A stretch of DNA of 64,000 bases from Anseranas semipalmata (Eukaryota; Chordata; Aves; Anseriformes; Anseranatidae), in assembly GCA_013399115.1 (NCBI GenBank), contig VXAA01006090.1, positions 1 to 64,000 on the forward strand, read 5' to 3'. A model generated the notes under the pieces. The model saw only the letters and a list, made by a program, of their open reading frames with translations, made no database searches and was not told where the DNA came from. Each line of letters starts with the position of its first letter. Within the stretch, counting starts at the first letter, position 1. Shown here one piece after another: positions 42,001 to 56,273 of the stretch. The position numbers were made by a program, and so were the translations under genes.

Positions 42001-45000
42001 AAAGATTGGGATATTTCTGAATTTCTGCTTTTTATACTAACTGCAAAGATAACTTTTTTATACAGATCATGGAAAATGCAGAAATCAACAACATCATCAA
42101 AATAGTTGGACTACAATATAAGAAAAGCTATGAAGATCCAGAATCTCTAAAAAGTTTGAGATATGGAAAAATTATGATCATGACAGATCAGGTTAGTCTG
42201 AAATTCACAGGTTTTAATATACAGGGCTTCTTAAGATGTGTTTTGCTGCAGTCTTGCAGATTACATTTTTGTGCATTATAACCTGCCTCTGTGTTAGACA
42301 ATATAGATGTATTCAGAGGGAATCCCTAATGTATGAGATTTCTTTATGGGAATAATTTGTCTATATGTTATTTTTGTTACTCCAAATTAACAAGTGAACT
42401 GCTTCACTGTAGCAGAGAAGCCAAAGTAGTAATAAAATATTAATTGTATAAAAAAAAGTATAAAATATAATTCTATAAACAAGAACTCTTTTGATCACTC
42501 AAGAATATGTTGAAAATAACAAAATTGAACAGTAGAGGTGGTAGTGATGCTAGATAGTCTGGGAGAGACAAAAATTAAGACAACTATTTTTGGATATTCT
42601 CATGAAATGTGGGTTTATTGTTCTGATTTGTAGAAGTCTGGGTATCCTATGCTTTAGATATTTGTGAAGTGTTTTTTTTTCTTTTTTTTTTTTTCTTTTT
42701 TTTTCCCTAGAGAGGTCAAACTGTCAAGCATTTTGGCACCAATCAGAACTGTGGGCCAGACTTGGCTTTCTTCCACAGAGGTTCAGCTCCACATTGTCTG
42801 GGAGAGCTGTTTAGCTCTCAGAAAAAACATGCCATAGGCAAATAAACCTGTGACCTGCACCTGTGCGTGTGGTTTGGCAGAGCTCATAGTTAGCTCAGGA
42901 ATAGTGCTGTTCACAGGTGGCTATTTTCTGCCCAGGTTCAGTTCAGGATCCAAATTATACCTAACTGTTCCCTTTTATGTTTTCTGTCAACAAACATTAT
43001 TTTGAGGTATCCAGGCCAGTGCATTCTGTTTATCCTTGCAACTAGACTTTTTCATACGTTATCACTCTCATATTGCTGTTGGGATGGGGGTGGGTTTTTT
43101 GGTGGCTTTGTGGGATCTGACATTTTATGAGATTGCCTCATATTTTCACGTTCTGATTTAGGATCAGGATGGATCTCACATAAAAGGCTTGTTGATCAAT
43201 TTTATTCATCACAATTGGCCATCGCTGTTGAAACATGGTTTTCTGGAGGAATTCATCACTCCCATTGTAAAGGTATGGGTTCTGTTAGTGAAATTTTATC
43301 TATTGTTTACAGTGCAACAGAAAAGTTGATTAGTTTTTGTTTTGTTTTGTTTTTTTAAAGGCAAGCAAAAATAAGCAAGAACTTTCATTCTATAGCATTC
43401 CTGAATTTGATGAGTGGAAGAAACATATGGAGAATCATAAAGCATGGAAGATAAAATACTACAAAGGTTTGTTTAAGACAAATAAGTTAACCTTATGGAT
43501 CTAAAAATACATAATAAATGGATGTTATGAAGTTTTGTTTGTAGCTGTTTTCATAATAGTATCTTCTGCAATTATTATATTTAAGGGGTAAAATGTTAAA
43601 ACATATATACAAGGGGTAAGATGTTAAAACTTAAATTCTGAATACAGGGTAACTGTTTCCTTTATTGTACAGGTTTGGGTACCAGCACTGCTAAAGAAGC
43701 AAAAGAATACTTTGCTGACATGGAAAGACATCGGATCTTATTTCGATATGCTGGTCCTGAAGATGATGCTGCCATTACACTGGTAAGAACTTATAAATGT
43801 GAATCTCTATGATACATTTTAGTTTCCGTTGTTCAATAAAAATGGCACATGAGGAAGTCCTAGCATGTTTTTTTAGCATAACTGGAAAAAATATATACTT
43901 TTGGGAGAGAAAAAAGCTTTTGAAAAATGTTTCAAATTTTGTAATAAGAGCCTTATCCATGCTACTAAATTAATTCTTTCTGCTTAGTAGCTTTGATAAT
44001 TTTATGTGGTGTGGATATCAAGGAACACTACATTCAAAGTTGCTTTTAAAGACAGAATGCACAAAAGAGTATTCTGAGTAAGGCAATAGAGCTCAAACAG
44101 ATGATGTTTCAAATCTACTTAGGGACCTGAATTTTGTTTCTGAGCAAATAAGATCAGATAATAATAATTTATTCTTTGAAGATATATCAGTGTGGCACGT
44201 GTGTATTCAGATATGTGTCTTGTGCATTTGAATTTGAAATCTTGTAGGTAGTTGTGTTCAGGTGTTGTGAACACAACAGACAGACCTAGCCAGTACACTA
44301 GGAAATTATTTGTGTTTCACAGAGAACTCGAGGAAGGGCAAAGGATGGAGTGTCTGGAATAAAAATGTTTTCTCAAGAAGTGTTTCACCTTTTATCTACT
44401 TTAATTTGCTATTTTAGCTGTAGGTGATATTAGAGAGAAAAAATAAAAATGGAAAAATGCCCCCATTCAGAAATCAGCTTTCTCCTTATAGTTATATAAC
44501 AACCTTTTCCTTATACTATGGATCCAGTAAAATGGTCTGTTTTTACTAACAGAAAAGGTTAATAAACAGTAGGTACCTGTTCAGTTGAAGGAAAAAAATG
44601 ATGTGTCAGAAGTTATTTGTACTTTTCATTTTACTTCTGCCCAAGATGTACTGAAATATAATCCATGCACATGGTTCCTCATCCCAGAAAAGTGTGTTCA
44701 TCTAGATAGGAAAGGAGTCTGTATATTTCCACATCCATTAAACCAATTGCTGAAGAGACCGTGAACAATTCTGCAAATACACAATTATTGTTCAAGCAGA
44801 ATTTGTAAGTTCTCTAAGGGTTCCAGACAGAATGCCTTTCTGTTCAAGGGAAGGTAGCAGGGTTCAGTCGCAATTAAAGTCCAGCAGATCGGTGTCACTG
44901 TTGATGCCAAGCTTAACCCTAGAGGCAGATTCTATTCCTACTAAGAACTCTCTTTAGTGCCTTTGTTTTTATGACCTGTGTTCATTTTTCACTGACTGCC

Positions 45001-48000
45001 TCATCAGTACCATTACCAAGTGCTTAGACAGTATTCTGGAGGATCTAGTCTTCTGCTTTCTATTCTATTGTTCGTACTCTTCACCATATCTTCACTCTGT
45101 TCTTCAGAGGCTAGATACAACTGTACAGGATATTCCAGGACTGTATAAAGTTGGCCTGTTAACAGTGAATGGTTTACGTACAGGATGGTCTGTATCGATT
45201 TAAATGATGTCTAAGGCCATAGAACCTGTTAAGGCTGATACTCACTATTGTCTAAAATGATATTCTGTCAATTCTGGATGAAATTAGTCATCTCTGTTAC
45301 ACAAAGAAGCTGTTAACAGAAGCTTCACCTGTACTCCCATCCACCTTTTCTCTGCTGATAGCTATAATCCCAGCCCCAAGTTCACCTCTGGGCATAGCAG
45401 GTCTAAGCAGGCCCTACCAGGTCTCATGATAGCTCTAATCAAGAAAAACAGTAATTATTTCACATAGTAAATTCTTCAGTATTATGAAGAACTTTTTTGC
45501 TAGGAAGTCTAGCAGTCTTAGAATAGCAGTTCTAAGTGAAGAAAGAAAAAAACATTTTATACTATTCAAGTATAAATATTCAAGAATAATTTTTATTGAA
45601 ACTTTTTACTCTATTAAAATAATTTTTATGCTGATCCAACTCTTTGTTATTTGTCACTTCAGTGGTCTAGGAAAAGTATAAATACACAGAAAGGACCCAG
45701 AAGAAAACAGTAAGAATTTAGCCGTGTTTTCACAAGAGCTTAACCTTAAGCCTTCAGAGGTCTGATGTTGTAAATTGTTGAGCTTTATTCACAAAGGTAG
45801 TCTATCTGATGCTAAACAGGGTGATATCACTTAGTCCCTTTCTCAGAGAGTAAGTTACTAAGGTTTATTATTTATTGCGAAATACCATGATCTCCAAGGA
45901 AATGAAACTTCTCATTGAAATCTTCTGGAGTGCTTCAGTCAGCAGCAGTCCTTAAGAAAGACAGCACTGATGACTGTTCTCTTATGCAGGAGAGTGGTTG
46001 AAATCAGGACATGGTGGAATCTCTATATTTTACTTGGTAATAAAAAGGTAGTACCTCAACATCTCACAGAATTTTCCCAAATTATTTGAAATTTTGCTTA
46101 AGCCACATACTCAGTTTTTATGCATTCTTCTGTTATTTCTTCTGGAGAAGAAACTCACTGGAGGGGAACTGTGTTTCTGTAACACGACAAAGTCTTTCAG
46201 AACATTCCTATCTCATTTTGTAGTGATAAGTTGTTGCTTTAAAGTGACATCTTATATTCATAAGGACTAAGGCCTTCAGTCAGCTGGCCTAAGTTCTTGT
46301 TTAGTCTTTTCATAAAATGTCAGTTTTGTCAAGCTGTCAGTTTTCTTCAAGGACTGGAGCCAACCACTCAGGAGCAGCTACAATTATTGACATTCTGTGG
46401 CTGACAGAGCAAACAGGGCATGGACAGGATAAGAGGAGTGGGGTATCTTTTCTAATGCCTTCAGTTAATTTTCTTGATGACAAATTAAATGATGAACCCA
46501 ACCTTAGAATTATTTGTGGAAAGATCCCAACAGCTTTAAACAAAGAACAATTCTGCTGTGAAGAGAGGAATAAGAATTATAAGATTGCCTAACTGCGTAC
46601 AGATTTCAGAAAGTAATTTAGATTTAAATCACGAAGAGTGAGAGAGATGTCAATTAGAAAAACCCTCTGCAACAATATCCAATAGGCCATGAGCCTGTAG
46701 TGCTGCTTAAACATAAGTATTAATTACATAGTTTATCTTGTCCAAATAAATATTACTGAATACTTAATCAGATAATGCAGGACATATAAAATTGTAACTA
46801 AAGTAACATATGTTTACCCAAACATGTATATGCTGATAATGTAGTGAACCTGGAATTTTTTCAGGCCTTCAGTAAAAAGAAGATTGATGACCGAAAAGAA
46901 TGGTTAACAAACTTCATGGAGGACAGGCGACAGCGTCGGCTGCATGGTCTTCCTGAGGTGAGTCCTAAATAATAGTAATAAATTTGGTGGATGAGATTTA
47001 AACATAATGTAGTTTTTGTATTGAATGAATAATGTATGTGTTTTTTTCAGCAATTTTTATACGGTACAGCAACAAAACATTTGACTTACAACGACTTCAT
47101 TAACAAGGAGTTGATCCTTTTCTCAAATTCAGACAACGAGAGATCTATTCCTTCCCTCGTTGATGGTAAGCTGATAGTTCATTAGGATTTGTTGGAACAT
47201 TCCTTTTTATCATTTTTAAAACCTGTGATTTGATTTGGAAGTCAATGTATTCAGATAGGGAATAGAAGACTTCTATATTTTTGTTTAGCATTCATATGCT
47301 AAGGAGTTGCAATGTTTCTTCTGTGAGGAAGCTTAAGCTGATGCTTTGCAGCCTTCTAGTTTAACCAGACCTCTTCCCTGGACTGTACAAGCGCTGTGCT
47401 TCTAGTTAAACAGTCAGAGAAAGCAAGTCTTTTAAGTGCGTATAATAATTACAATTCAAGTTGGCAGCTGAGTGTAGATGAAGATGAAAGAGTTTTCTCC
47501 CTTCAGCTATATACCGCAAGCATTGTTTTAGTGGTTCCTGACCCTTCCTATAATCTTGATAAGGTTCTGTCAGTCAGATTTGCTAACTCTCCTCTTGCAA
47601 TAGCATGAGCATGAAAAGCAACAGCTTGCTACACAGTATGTGCTTCATTTGAAAAACTGTCTGCGGACAGCATGAACAGAAATTTCTGCCTATATTATTG
47701 TAAGTATACATATGCTTACTAAGATATGGAAAAAAGGCCTTGACGTTCCATAAGCAAAAAAATAAAACAACAAAACATCTCTCCCCACTTTCCAATATAC
47801 TTTTTATAGCAGAAGTTGTCAGCCTTCTTGACACTACAGACCCACACCAAAATATTCATGCAGCAAGAGCATTTGTCTGTACAGAAATGTAAGAAAATGA
47901 GAAAGGAACCTTTATATACATATATTATATTACACACACACACATAAATAGCATATATACATAATGTAATATAAACTCTGTGTGTTTATATATGTATATA

Positions 48001-51000
48001 TAACATTACACATATATATAATTGCATCTGTGCCACTGTCAGCTTTCTCCTTGCTGCTCATGGGTCTGTGAACTGCTCAGAAGGTAGTACTCAAGCAGTG
48101 GTTTTTGTTCTTCAGTATCAAAGCTGATATATGACAGGCTAGTCTGTTGGCAAAAAAATAAAAATAAAAAAAATGAAGAGGCAGAACATTTTGACCATCT
48201 CATCACAGTTTTTAGTTACCACTTTCTTATTTCTTGGTGATTCTCCTGTGTAAAGGAAATCCTCTAGGTGTGTTACTGTCAATAGATCTTTGCTAGGAAA
48301 ACATGATGCACGCCTATTATAAAGAAAATTGGATTTTTATGTATTTAAATTAAATAGAGATTGGAGTCATGTCATTTCTTTCAACTTTTGCTCTTACGTT
48401 TGACCCAGGTTAGTAATGGTAATGCGTAGCAATATTTTAGTGAGTTAAAATACTGAATAGATCTAAAAGCATGTTTTGGTTAGCAGTTCTAGATAATATG
48501 CAGAAAAATGGTGCAATCCCTTCCACAAAGATGTTGTAGTTAAAGTATACTTTAAATGTACCTAAACAGTAAAAATAAATCAGAAGATCAAAGAGTCTGG
48601 CTTCTTTTTTAAAAGATCTAAAAGGGAGATAGATAACATATCTTTTTGTTAAATTTCAATGAGGATTTGAGAATTTAACAGAAGTTAAATTTCAGAGTGC
48701 TCTAAAATATGTGTAAGTTCCAATTACAGTTGTCACTGCTGAATTTTGCTGAGTATACTGGAAAGAAACAACCCTTGACTTGCAGAAGTATATTTAGGAT
48801 AAATTTGCTATTTATTAGAATGATATTGTATGCTGCACAGTAATGATTGGCTAAAAGGGTTAAGTTTCCACTTTTCTGGTAACCTTTTCAGTTTGGTTAG
48901 ATAATCATTTCTTTTATTTTAAAAGAACTGAGATATTAATATGTTATTTTGTTAATGTTACAGTGTGTTTTTATTTCCATATAATGTTTATTTTTTTTCA
49001 AGAGATTAGAAATGAGAATAAGACAAAAACAAGTTTATTACTTAAAAACCTGTACTTGAGTATGTGTTGAAAATGGGATATTCTTCTTAATAGGTTTAAA
49101 ACCAGGGCAACGCAAAGTTTTGTTCACATGCTTTAAGAGAAATGATAAACGTGAAGTAAAGGTTGCTCAGCTGGCTGGTTCTGTTGCCGAAATGTCAGCT
49201 TATCACCATGGGGAGGTGAGTATGAAGAACAGAAAAGTTGTAAGAATTTGTAACCTATATAAAATATTAGGGAAATGTTTACTGTGTTAAAGTTGCAGAC
49301 CTTTTGACTGAATCTACTGATCACAGATATACTTTTAAAGAATTTGAACCAAGCAGTATTTAGCTTAATAAGACAACGTATTTCCATTCTTTCCAAGTCT
49401 TTGTGCACAGTCCTATCCCAAGTAGATTGTGGGTTGTGGAGAAATGGTAGGTAACTAATTACATAGTAAACTTCTTCCAGATTGTCAATTACAGGAACTA
49501 TGTACTAGGGCAATTTTTTGTCTTGAACAAGAAACAGAGTCTTTTAAGGTAAGAAGAAGATACTGTAATTCGAAAACCTGATACGGTGTTGGAACAAAGA
49601 TTATTTCTATCTCCTGTTTTGTTTATGTTTATCTGGAGTATCAGCAAGAGTTGCCACATTAACTGTCTCTCTCCATCCCTTCCTCTTTCTCTTTAAAAGT
49701 AATGAGTAGTAGTTTGTGCAGGAGAAAGTAAGTGCAATTAGTTTGTTCCCCTTTCATTCCTCCAGAGAAGTGCTTTAGAAAAAATGGAGAAACCTATGGA
49801 TTTTCATAAACATAGAATATAAGGACACTTCAGTCAGGGAGGCAACGTGACTGTGAAAGAGAAAGCATTATGTTTTGCCCGTAGCTTTTCTAAGAGGTTT
49901 ACTATGTTCCTTTCTTAAGGAGACTACTTTTTTGAAATTGAAGTCAGGTTAGTCACACAATTCCTGGGCATTAAAAATATATCTTATTGGCTGATTAGGA
50001 AAGAGTTTATTTCTTATGTTTATTACTATAAATATGTATTTTCTTGCAGCAAGCATTAATGATGACTATTGTCAACTTGGCTCAGAACTTCGTTGGAAGT
50101 AACAATGTTAATCTGCTACAACCTATTGGTCAGTTTGGTACCAGGCTTCATGGTGGAAAGGATGCTGCCAGCCCTCGCTATATTTTCACCATGTTAAGGT
50201 AAATACAAATGTAAAGCTGAACACATGCTTTTAAAAAGTCTGGTTATCAAACTAATCCTTTCACAACACTACAGAGTTTTTTTGTGTGTGTGGGAGGAAT
50301 GGGGAAGGATTGGAATATTTTGATAGATGTACATGCTCAAATTCTGCCTTACATCTGTAAGTGTCTTTTTGCACCTAGATTTTTCTGCATAGATTTTTTA
50401 TGCATTGAAGTGCTGTGGGAATTGTAGCTTTTAAGGAATTAAACTTTGAATCATAAGGCTGCAGGCTGAAAATGTAGATCACTTAGATCAATTACTAACC
50501 TTAAATTGTGACTTCTCGCAGAAGCAGCTTTCAGTTTCTCTGTTCAGTGTGAAATCTACTGAGTTTTACAAAGGAAAATGTATTGCCACCTGATGTTAAG
50601 TCCTTCAATTAAACATAGGTTTGAAAGTTGAGAATTATTCTTTTCCTTTCTGATGAGTTTCTTCATTTCAAGCTAAATTACACATACGTAGTTAATAATT
50701 AAGACTTTATTTAAAGTGCTGATTTTTCACAGCTAATACCTTGAAATTCAATTTAACGGGCAGAGTGTGAGAATGTGTTCCATACTGTAAATTCTAGAAT
50801 TCTGTGCGTTACTTCTTCTATTTTCTAAATTCAGTGTAATATTTAGCTTAAGATTCCATGTAAGTTATGTTGCTTCTTTTATTTCCTAATTTCAGCGTAA
50901 AGTTTAGCCTAAAATTCCCTGTAGTTACTTCTCTGTTAATTGTAAGCTTTATACATAAGTATCACAATTTATTCCCTTTTTCATATATGTTCTTTGTGTA

Positions 51001-54000
51001 GCAACCTAGTTTTGTACATTCTCCTTTTCACATGAGGAGTGAAAAATTGTATTCACCCAGGACAATATCCTAAGTGAGCAAAAGGAATCACCACTAAAAC
51101 CTCCGTAGTATTTTCAGAAACTGCTGGGCTTACAATTAGGCAATGAAGTTTTGCAAATTCTTGCATGCAGTGTTGCTTTATTACTGGGTGACCTACTGTC
51201 ACATTGAACTGTGTGAATTCTGAATGCTTCAAAGAATAGTATTTCTGTAGATATGAAATGTTATCAATCATTATCATATTGTGTGTATGTATTACTTGGA
51301 AGGAAGCTAACATCATTTGTTATTAATATGCTATTCCATTGAGAAGAACTTTTTTTTTCTCAGGAGATATGTACATTGTATTTTCAGCTTTCGAATGGCA
51401 AAGAGGAAATAAGACATGTACACATAGATCATATCTGGACCCACCAACTGTTAAAGCATTATGCACTTCACTTATGGGACTCCAGTTAAACAGTTTTCTT
51501 CTTTTTCTTTTTTAAAGTCCTTTAGCCAGGCTGCTTTTTCCATCAGTGGATGACAACTTGCTTAAATTCCTTTATGATGACAACCAGCGTGTAGAGCCTG
51601 AATGGTACATTCCCATCATTCCCATGGTTTTAGTAAATGGAGCCGAAGGAATTGGTACTGGATGGGCTTGCAAACTTCCAAACTATGATACCAGAGAGAT
51701 TGTAAACAATGTCAGACGAATGCTGGATGGCTTAGATCCCCACCCTATGGTAACAATAATAGTATATACTAGTATTTTATATGTTTGCTAAACAATCATG
51801 ATTTTGTACTTAGAAAATGTATTCATATCACTCTATAAATGTTTGATGATTGGAATATCTGGGTTGGATTGTCCCAGTACTTTTGTGTAGGAGCTTTACT
51901 TGACTGTTGGGATGTGGCTGGGGAAGTTCACCTTGAAGCAAAAGAAGTGCAATTTGTATTTTTCAAATTATTTCAGAGGACTTTTTCTACAGTCTGTTGA
52001 CTGTAAGACTTCAAAGTTTCAAGTCTTACAGGTAGTTAAGCTGCATGGGAGTAGAGTAAAAAGTTGTGCCACTCCTTCCTTTCTGAGGTACAACTACTTA
52101 CCTTCAGCCAAACATAACATTTCCTCTGTCTCGTCTGAATTGTACTCTTGCGTATCTGTAATCATAGAAGATATTTTCACTATTCAAGAAAATCAGCAGC
52201 TGCTGAACTGCATCTACCTTCTGCTCCTTCATTTAAAATTTTACAAGAAGTTCTTGGAAGTGATGTATACTTGGAAAAAAAAAAACACTTTGTACAGTAA
52301 GAATACTTGTGTGAACCCAGAATCTCTGTAATCAACAGCTGAAATACAGGTTATTTAACCTTTACTTTACAACTAATGGATATTGCTACTTTATGTTTAC
52401 TAAGTCATAGAAGCAGAAACATCTCTACTTAGATCACAGTTCATTGCCTCTGAGAGTGCAGTGCCAATTTTCATGACATAGTGAATTTCCTTTTGCAAAT
52501 TCATGGGAACAATAATTAGAATTTTTTTAATTAATGCGATCCATTGCCCTTCCTTTAGGACTCCTAGGCCTTCTGTGTAGTCTCACAGTCAATTGAAGCT
52601 TCACTGTGGTTGAAAGAGGCAGTTCTGCCTCCATCTAGCTCCTTTCTGTATGCTGGTATGTGTTTGTGGCTGCATGGTAAGCTGGATAAGGGAATCAATT
52701 CAGTTAAAAAAAAAAATCCCCACCCTGTTAGTTAATTTTTAAACTGGATGGGTTCCACTATCTTTGCCAAACAGCACATGAATGAAAAAATGGCTAGGGG
52801 AGGTAGCACCACTTCTCCACTTCTTTCAGTGCTGATGTAAAATTATTGTGAGACTGGGGTGTTAATCTGCTTTCTGTCATGCCTTAGCTGTGCTTGCAGT
52901 TATCTGTAAAAATAAAAAAGAAAAAAAAAAGAAAAAGAAAAAAAAAAGAAAAAAAAAGAAAAAAAAACAACAAACCAAACAAAGAAAAAACACCTTACTG
53001 GGTTCAGCTGCATCTTCTTAATCATGTATCTACTTTATAGACTATAAGATACTTGCTTCTGTCACTTGCATGTGTGTATTCTGTTTTTTTCTGTATTATT
53101 TTTGCTATGACTTAAGATTTTCACAGGCATGAGAGGCTGGTTGATGGATTAGCGCAATATAAAGTGATAGCTGTATTGTGTATGGGAAACATATTTTTTC
53201 AACATTTAGTTATAAAGTTTCTTACCATTCCACTTTTTTTTTTCTACTTTCAGCTCCCAAACTACAAAAACTTCAAAGGAACCATTCAGGAACTTGGTCA
53301 AAACCAGTATGTAGTCAGTGGTGAAATATTTGTGGTGGACAGGAACACAGTAGAAATTACAGAGCTTCCTGTAAGGACATGGACCCAGGTAAGTAGCAGT
53401 GAAATATACTTACATAAAAAACCAAAACCAACAAAAAGCTCTGTGTTAAATTATTTAATCCTACTTGCAGATGACATTTTTCTACCACTTCTGATCATTA
53501 TACATACATGGATGGAAACATGGTTTCATTCTTTTCTGTGCCTTTGTAGAAGATAGTTTTCTACTTGTGCCATCTACTGTCCATACTACAAAGAATACCT
53601 GCTTCTCCTGCTGAGTTAATATATAATCCCCTTTTTCTTTTGAGTAGACTTTCCTGTCCTTGTAGGATGCCTCATGTTTTTTTTGCTAGTCCAGGCCTTC
53701 ATCTTGCAGGTTATACTGGTTCTGTAAATTATCACTGTATCAGACGTGATACATGGAGTTGAAATCTTAGGTTGATTGTTAGGTTGGTTTAAGGAATTAT
53801 GAATTTTAAGAAGTGTTTCTGGTTTTGCCTGTTTTTTTGTTTGTTTTTTAATAGGTGTACAAAGAACAAGTTCTAGAACCCATGTTGAATGGAACTGAAA
53901 AAACTCCAGCATTAATTTCTGACTATAAGGAATACCACACTGATACAACTGTGAAATTTGTTGTGAAGATGACAGAAGAAAAACTTGCACAGGCAGAAGC

Positions 54001-56231
54001 TGCTGGATTGCACAAAGTTTTTAAGCTTCAAACAAGTCTTACTTGTAATTCTATGGTAACTTTTTCAGAATCCTTACAGTTGCTTATTGTAAACTCAAAT
54101 GTTTTTTGTAGTGGTGTTGGCACTAGATCAATTCTGTGCATGACTGAGCAAATCTCTCTTCATATTTGCTGCTGACTAAAAATAATTGTCAACCGTTTGA
54201 ATTCATTCTTCCTAGAGATAATGCAAGTCTTGCTTTTTTGGTCATGTTGAGCCATACCATTTGAATTTTGAAACTTCACTGGAACTGTCTGGGGTACTGA
54301 ACAGTACTGTGTATTTGAAATTGTTTAAACAGTAGAAAAAGTTATTGATGACAAATATTAAGTCAGTATGGATCAACAAAACCAATTTAGTCCTAATGGA
54401 TCTTTCAAACCAAATTATACAGTCTCTGGATAGTTAGTTTCCTATAACTGAAGACTTCCCATGCAGCTAATTAAAAATGGTTAATGTAAAGTAAATCATT
54501 CAAATAACTTTCTGCCGTATTATAATTAGATTTGAGTTTTAAGCTTGAGACAAGATCCATTTTCAAAATTGCACTTTATGCAGGACTATCACTCCTGTAA
54601 TAGGAGATTCAATGTTTCCACCAACATAAATCCCATTTTAGGTTGTAAGGTATAGAAAGTGCTATCCTTAAGCTGCTGAAGACATAATGTTGATGTGAAT
54701 TACTTGTATGATTCATTCTGTTTGTAGCAAGATGGGAATAAGAATGTGAGTAGATATACATGTGTATTTATTACAAGAGAGGAGCTTGAATTGTAATACA
54801 ATTTCTGCCTGAATATTTCCAAACAACCTGTCTTTACAGAGACTGGAAAAAACAGAATTCTAGTCTTTGTATGGCAGGTACTACTTTCAAACATTATCAC
54901 AAAGCAAAAATACCATTACTGTTGCTATTATTATTGTATAAATAATAATAATAATAAAGCTATATAAAAATAGGTCTCAATTAATTAAAGACCATATAAC
55001 TGGGAGATGAGAAAGGCCTAGCTCAACCCGTTTTGTAGATTATTTTAGAAAAGCAAATATGCCAAATCAAAGTGATAGTACTTCCAACAGTTTTGAACAA
55101 CTATATGAACTACTGTAAGAATCTGTCTTCAAATTAATGTTTTAACAGATTACAACAATTTTGTACCTTAATCCTGCATTTTCTGCCTACTGAAATAAAT
55201 AGTAAGAGCTACTTTCTGAGTTTGTGTAGGAATTCATCTGTCCCAGTATAAGCATCTTAAAAAGTTAGATGCTTATGTGAGCTAGTTCATTATTCATCCA
55301 ATTCCTGAATAGATGCTTTAGACAGATGAATTGCTCTCTAGAGGGGCTTATTTCTTTCAGCTGACTATAGAGGGCGCCTAGGGTGACTAGTTCACCTATA
55401 AATGTCTAAACTGAAGATGTCAGAAGTCAGGCAGGATTGATTCCACCTGCATGTAAAAATGATTTCTTACTTTGTGCTTGAACTTGAAGGATTTCTGGGA
55501 TGTTTAAAGTGGCAGTTTTCACAGCTGAACTTAGGGCATATCGAAGATACTCTTCAATTGTTACGTTAAATGGTTGTGAATCACTAAGTGCTGCTGAGCT
55601 TGTGCTTCAGTATTTAGATAAAAGTAGATATTCAACTGAATTCAGGCATACTTCTCTATATACCTGTTTTTCTGCTTGAAAGGATTACCATAAATCTCAT
55701 ATTACATCTCTGTGTGAATAAAAATAAAGTCTATCCAGCCATGTGATGTATAGTTCCATGGTAAGGTTTGAGCTCACAGCCTTCAAAATACTGCTCTTCG
55801 TATGGTGCATGTATATGAGCAATAGAAATAAACTCATACACAAAGATTAACAAAGCTTGAGTTATGCAATCTCTCTCAAGCACTATATTATGTATTTATA
55901 GGTGCTATTTGATCATATGGGATGTTTAAAGAAGTATGAAACAGTGCAAGACATTTTGAAGGAGTTCTTTGATTTGCGATTACATTATTATAGTTTACGC
56001 AAGGAATGGCTTGTGGGAATGTTGGGTGCAGAATCTACAAAGCTTAACAATCAAGCTCGCTTCATTTTAGAGAAGATACAAGGAAAAATTACCATAGGTG
56101 AGTAAATACTCTCTACAATGTAAGTTAGAATTGATAACAGTGGGGGAAAATCTGGAATGGATTTAAATATAGTAAAATGTATTTGCCTGTAAGACATTTA
56201 TTTTCAAGACATTGGTTTGTTGATTTTTTTT

Positions 56232-56273
<42 letters not shown>

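Noticed and set aside
51350..51420. Acceptor-like sequence (T run plus CTCAG) in intron 20
   Set aside because: It leads to an in-frame stop within about 50 bases and no nearby donor is seen.
51900..52331. 143-codon plus-strand open frame in intron 21
   Set aside because: The longest intronic frame, but with no recognised domain and lying wholly within an intron; treated as chance.
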